DNA from: an uncultured Clostridia bacterium
GTDB lineage: Bacteria > Bacillota > Clostridia > Peptostreptococcales > Anaerovoracaceae
Reading direction: 5' to 3'
Length of the DNA: 64,000 bases
NCBI GenBank assembly: GCA_947302715.1
Contig: CAMYVY010000011.1
Location: 18,578 to 82,577 of the forward strand
The notes beneath the pieces were generated by a model. That model worked only from the letters and a program-made list of their open reading frames with translations. It was not told the DNA's origin and made no database searches. Below, one piece after another: positions 62,344 to 64,000 of the stretch. Numbering within the stretch: the stretch's first letter is position 1; every line of letters starts with the position of its first letter. The position numbers and the translations under genes were made by a program.

Positions 62344-63186
62344 TTATTTTATGTCTGGAAGCGAGCTAGTGTTGAGCTGTTCCATGACAGTAAGTTGTTG
62401 GACCACAAGTTCTCTAAGCATCTCCATGCGTTCTTTCTGCGATTTCTTCTGGTTAATTAAAATGGCATTATAACTTTCCAAGTTTGCAAGAACTAATAGC
62501 TGGCTTAAAGATGCGTGGTCCCTCATATTGCCTGTTTTACCGGGATTATTTTTCTTCCATTCCTTTGCTGTCATACCAAAGAGAACTACATTAAGCATAT
62601 CTGCTTCATTGGCATACTTCATTGATTTCTGCCTGTCCGTTAGCTCGTCCGGAATTAGGTTTTCCTTTATAGCGTCCGTATGGATTCTGTAGTTAAGCTT
62701 TGCGATTTCTCGGTTCAGATTCCAGGCAAGAGATAGCCTATTGTTCTCATCGTCCTTTAAGCGTTGATAGTCTTCTATGATATAAAGTTTGAACTCGGGG
62801 GATATCCACGAAGCAAACTCGAAAGCGATATCTTTATGAGCAAAAGTAGCAGCGTAACGTCCTTGCTTACTCACTATGCCTATTGCATTGGTCGATTCAA
62901 TCCATCTTTTTGGAGTCATAACAAACCCATTATCACCGGCCTCGCTTTTAATTGCCTCGAATTCGAGGTAATTAAAACCCGGATTGTGAATTGTTTCCCA
63001 TAACCCCAAGAAGGACACCGTGCTTTTTGACCGCATCCAATTCTGGATTACATATCCGGGGTATTCACCTTCTCGTTTTTTTGCTATATCTGACAAAGAA
63101 ATGAAATCGTTTTCAAAATCCTTGGTATATACTCGTATAGTTAATCCATCTGCATTAATAGTTTCTGTTTTCATTTTATTCGGCAT
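62344..63186 (-). CDS. KilA-N domain protein
   Basis: Soluble protein of about 280 aa. The N-terminal KilA-N domain (about 20-125) shows FISLSDIAKKREGEYPGYVIQNWMRSKSTVSFLGLWE and GFVMTPKRWIESTNAIGIVSKQGRYAATFAHKDIAFEFASWISPEF (positions only approximate), a fold found in phage and mobile-element DNA-binding proteins. The C-terminal half (MLNVVLFGMTAKEWKKNNP, SLSQLLVLANLESYNAIL) is typical of this subgroup. GAGGAG precedes the ATG at 63186. It lies between the second integrase and the AbiEi-like gene on the same strand. Confidence 0.85.
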   Translation of the reverse strand: MPNKMKTETINADGLTIRVYTKDFENDFISLSDIAKKREGEYPGYVIQNWMRSKSTVSFLGLWETIHNPGFNYLEFEAIKSEAGDNGFVMTPKRWIESTNAIGIVSKQGRYAATFAHKDIAFEFASWISPEFKLYIIEDYQRLKDDENNRLSLAWNLNREIAKLNYRIHTDAIKENLIPDELTDRQKSMKYANEADMLNVVLFGMTAKEWKKNNPGKTGNMRDHASLSQLLVLANLESYNAILINQKKSQKERMEMLRELVVQQLTVMEQLNTSSLPDIK

Positions 63187-63224
63187 AACGATTCTCCTCA
63201 TTTATAACAGGTATTAATTTGGTT

Positions 63225-63968
63225 TTACTTTACGATTAAGTGTTTTAAGTTAATGCTTTCGAAAAAGGCTACTACTGTTTCTTCTTTATTTCTTCTTCTT
63301 GCATAACGAAGCAGCTTTACAACGTTAATCCTATACTTTGAAAACATATCCGAAATAGCTTCAGCATAGTCCCCGCGAGAGAGAATCTCTTTGAGGGTTC
63401 TATTTGAAAACATATCCACAATGAGTTTTTCAAGTGTAAGAGCATATTTTTCTGATGTCCCAGTAGGGGACTCTGTAATTAGCCTGTCCACAATTACAGT
63501 ATCGTTTTCTCCGTATCTAAGAAGCTCTTTTTGCGTTGGTCTAAGCAGAGTATTTAATTCAAAATCGTGCTTAATTCCATCAAACACAAACTCACAACCA
63601 CTATTCTCAACCTCAAGCATAATATAGTTCCTTGCAAGAAGGTGTCTAGTAAACTCGTTAAGTGCGGATGTCTCCCAAACTACAAATCGTAGATGAGGGA
63701 ATTTATCAAGCATATAGTCAATTATGGTTTTTGCTTTATCGCTATAATCAAAGACATAATCCGAGAGTTTTGAATCATCTTTACTCGGCTTTGTATAGAC
63801 ATCTCTAGCAACATGAACTATGAGTCCAGATGCCGTCAGTCTATCTATAAGTCTACGCAAACTCGAATCACTAAAGCCGGGATCTGCATTATATGCTGCG
63901 GTTAGTATGTCTTCTCTTGCAAATGAAGTATCCGGAAGATAGTTTGTGATTTCATCATATTTACTCAA
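63225..63968 (-). CDS. AbiEi-like antitoxin-type protein (DUF6577-like)
   Basis: 247 aa. The N-terminal ~70 residues look like a winged helix (SFAREDILTAAYNADPGFSDSSLRRLIDRLTASGLIVHVARDVYTKP), followed by an alpha/beta domain (FPHLRFVVWETSALNEFTRHLLARNYIMLEVE) resembling AbiEi/DUF6577 proteins, which often act as antitoxins or regulators in abortive infection systems. A classic AbiEii toxin is not downstream; the KilA-N gene occupies that place, 38 bases away. AGGAGGTATT precedes the start. The function is inferred from general resemblance. Confidence 0.65.
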   Translation of the reverse strand: MSKYDEITNYLPDTSFAREDILTAAYNADPGFSDSSLRRLIDRLTASGLIVHVARDVYTKPSKDDSKLSDYVFDYSDKAKTIIDYMLDKFPHLRFVVWETSALNEFTRHLLARNYIMLEVENSGCEFVFDGIKHDFELNTLLRPTQKELLRYGENDTVIVDRLITESPTGTSEKYALTLEKLIVDMFSNRTLKEILSRGDYAEAISDMFSKYRINVVKLLRYARRRNKEETVVAFFESINLKHLIVK

Positions 63969-64000
63969 AATAAATACCTCCTGTCTATATCGGCAATTAT

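Overview
The window looks like a chromosome segment of a strictly anaerobic, low-to-moderate GC Firmicute of class Clostridia (Lachnospiraceae or a relative; I cannot fix the genus). The evidence is strong AGGAGG-type ribosome binding sites, several TTG/GTG starts, many Cys-type lipoproteins with acidic Glu/Thr linkers, an anaerobic (early cobalt insertion) B12 pathway, ferredoxin-like aldo/keto reductases and mobile elements of clostridial type. Gene functions are called from motifs and remembered family features; no database search was run.

Region 1 (1-8.5 kb): two ABC exporter half-transporters, a membrane SpoIIE-type phosphatase, a short PRPP-synthetase-like protein, and the threonine-to-glycine pair tdh-kbl. 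Region 2 (8.5-25.2 kb): a cobalamin riboswitch with a terminator/antiterminator platform leads a long cobalamin operon: lipoprotein-anchored CbiK, a two-repeat lipoprotein, a truncated substrate-binding lipoprotein, then cbiP, cbiD, cbiF, a cbiG-cbiH fusion, a cbiJ-cbiE fusion, cbiT, cbiA, cobD and cbiB. After asparaginase and thymidylate synthase comes the displaced cbiC. cbiL and the nucleotide-loop genes (cobU, cobS, cobT) are not in the window.

Region 3 (25.2-45.8 kb): redox and housekeeping genes (two aldo/keto reductases with iron-sulfur tails flanking msrA, a DUF3810 protein, pta, asnS), a trio resembling Bacillus YdjI-YdjG-YdjH, a metal-responsive locus (ArsR repressor, small HMA protein, P1B ATPase, with a palindromic operator on the promoter), argG with a candidate ARG box, a PepE-like protein lacking the catalytic serine, an ECF sigma factor and several lipoproteins.

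Region 4 (45.7-51.1 kb) is accessory and partly decayed: a gene cut off after its membrane helix, an integrase remnant, an ECF sigma/anti-sigma pair, a structured repeat, an exact 33-bp tandem repeat in front of a DUF4143 ATPase, a large lipoprotein and a small HTH regulator. Region 5 (51.28-60.78 kb) is a roughly 9.5-kb integrative mobilizable element: tyrosine integrase, MobV relaxase with a recognisable oriT, RepA-like helicase behind a 12-unit array of imperfect hairpins, a putative structured RNA with its own terminator, a cytosine methyltransferase with a Sau3AI/MutH-type nuclease, and a lipoprotein. It appears to have inserted inside the anticodon stem-loop of a tRNA-Val gene and to carry a copy of that gene's promoter and 5' half, which may restore transcription of the intact downstream tRNA-Val. 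Region 6 (60.9-64 kb) is the start of a second element next to that tRNA: integrase, KilA-N protein and an AbiEi-like (DUF6577-like) protein, running off the window.
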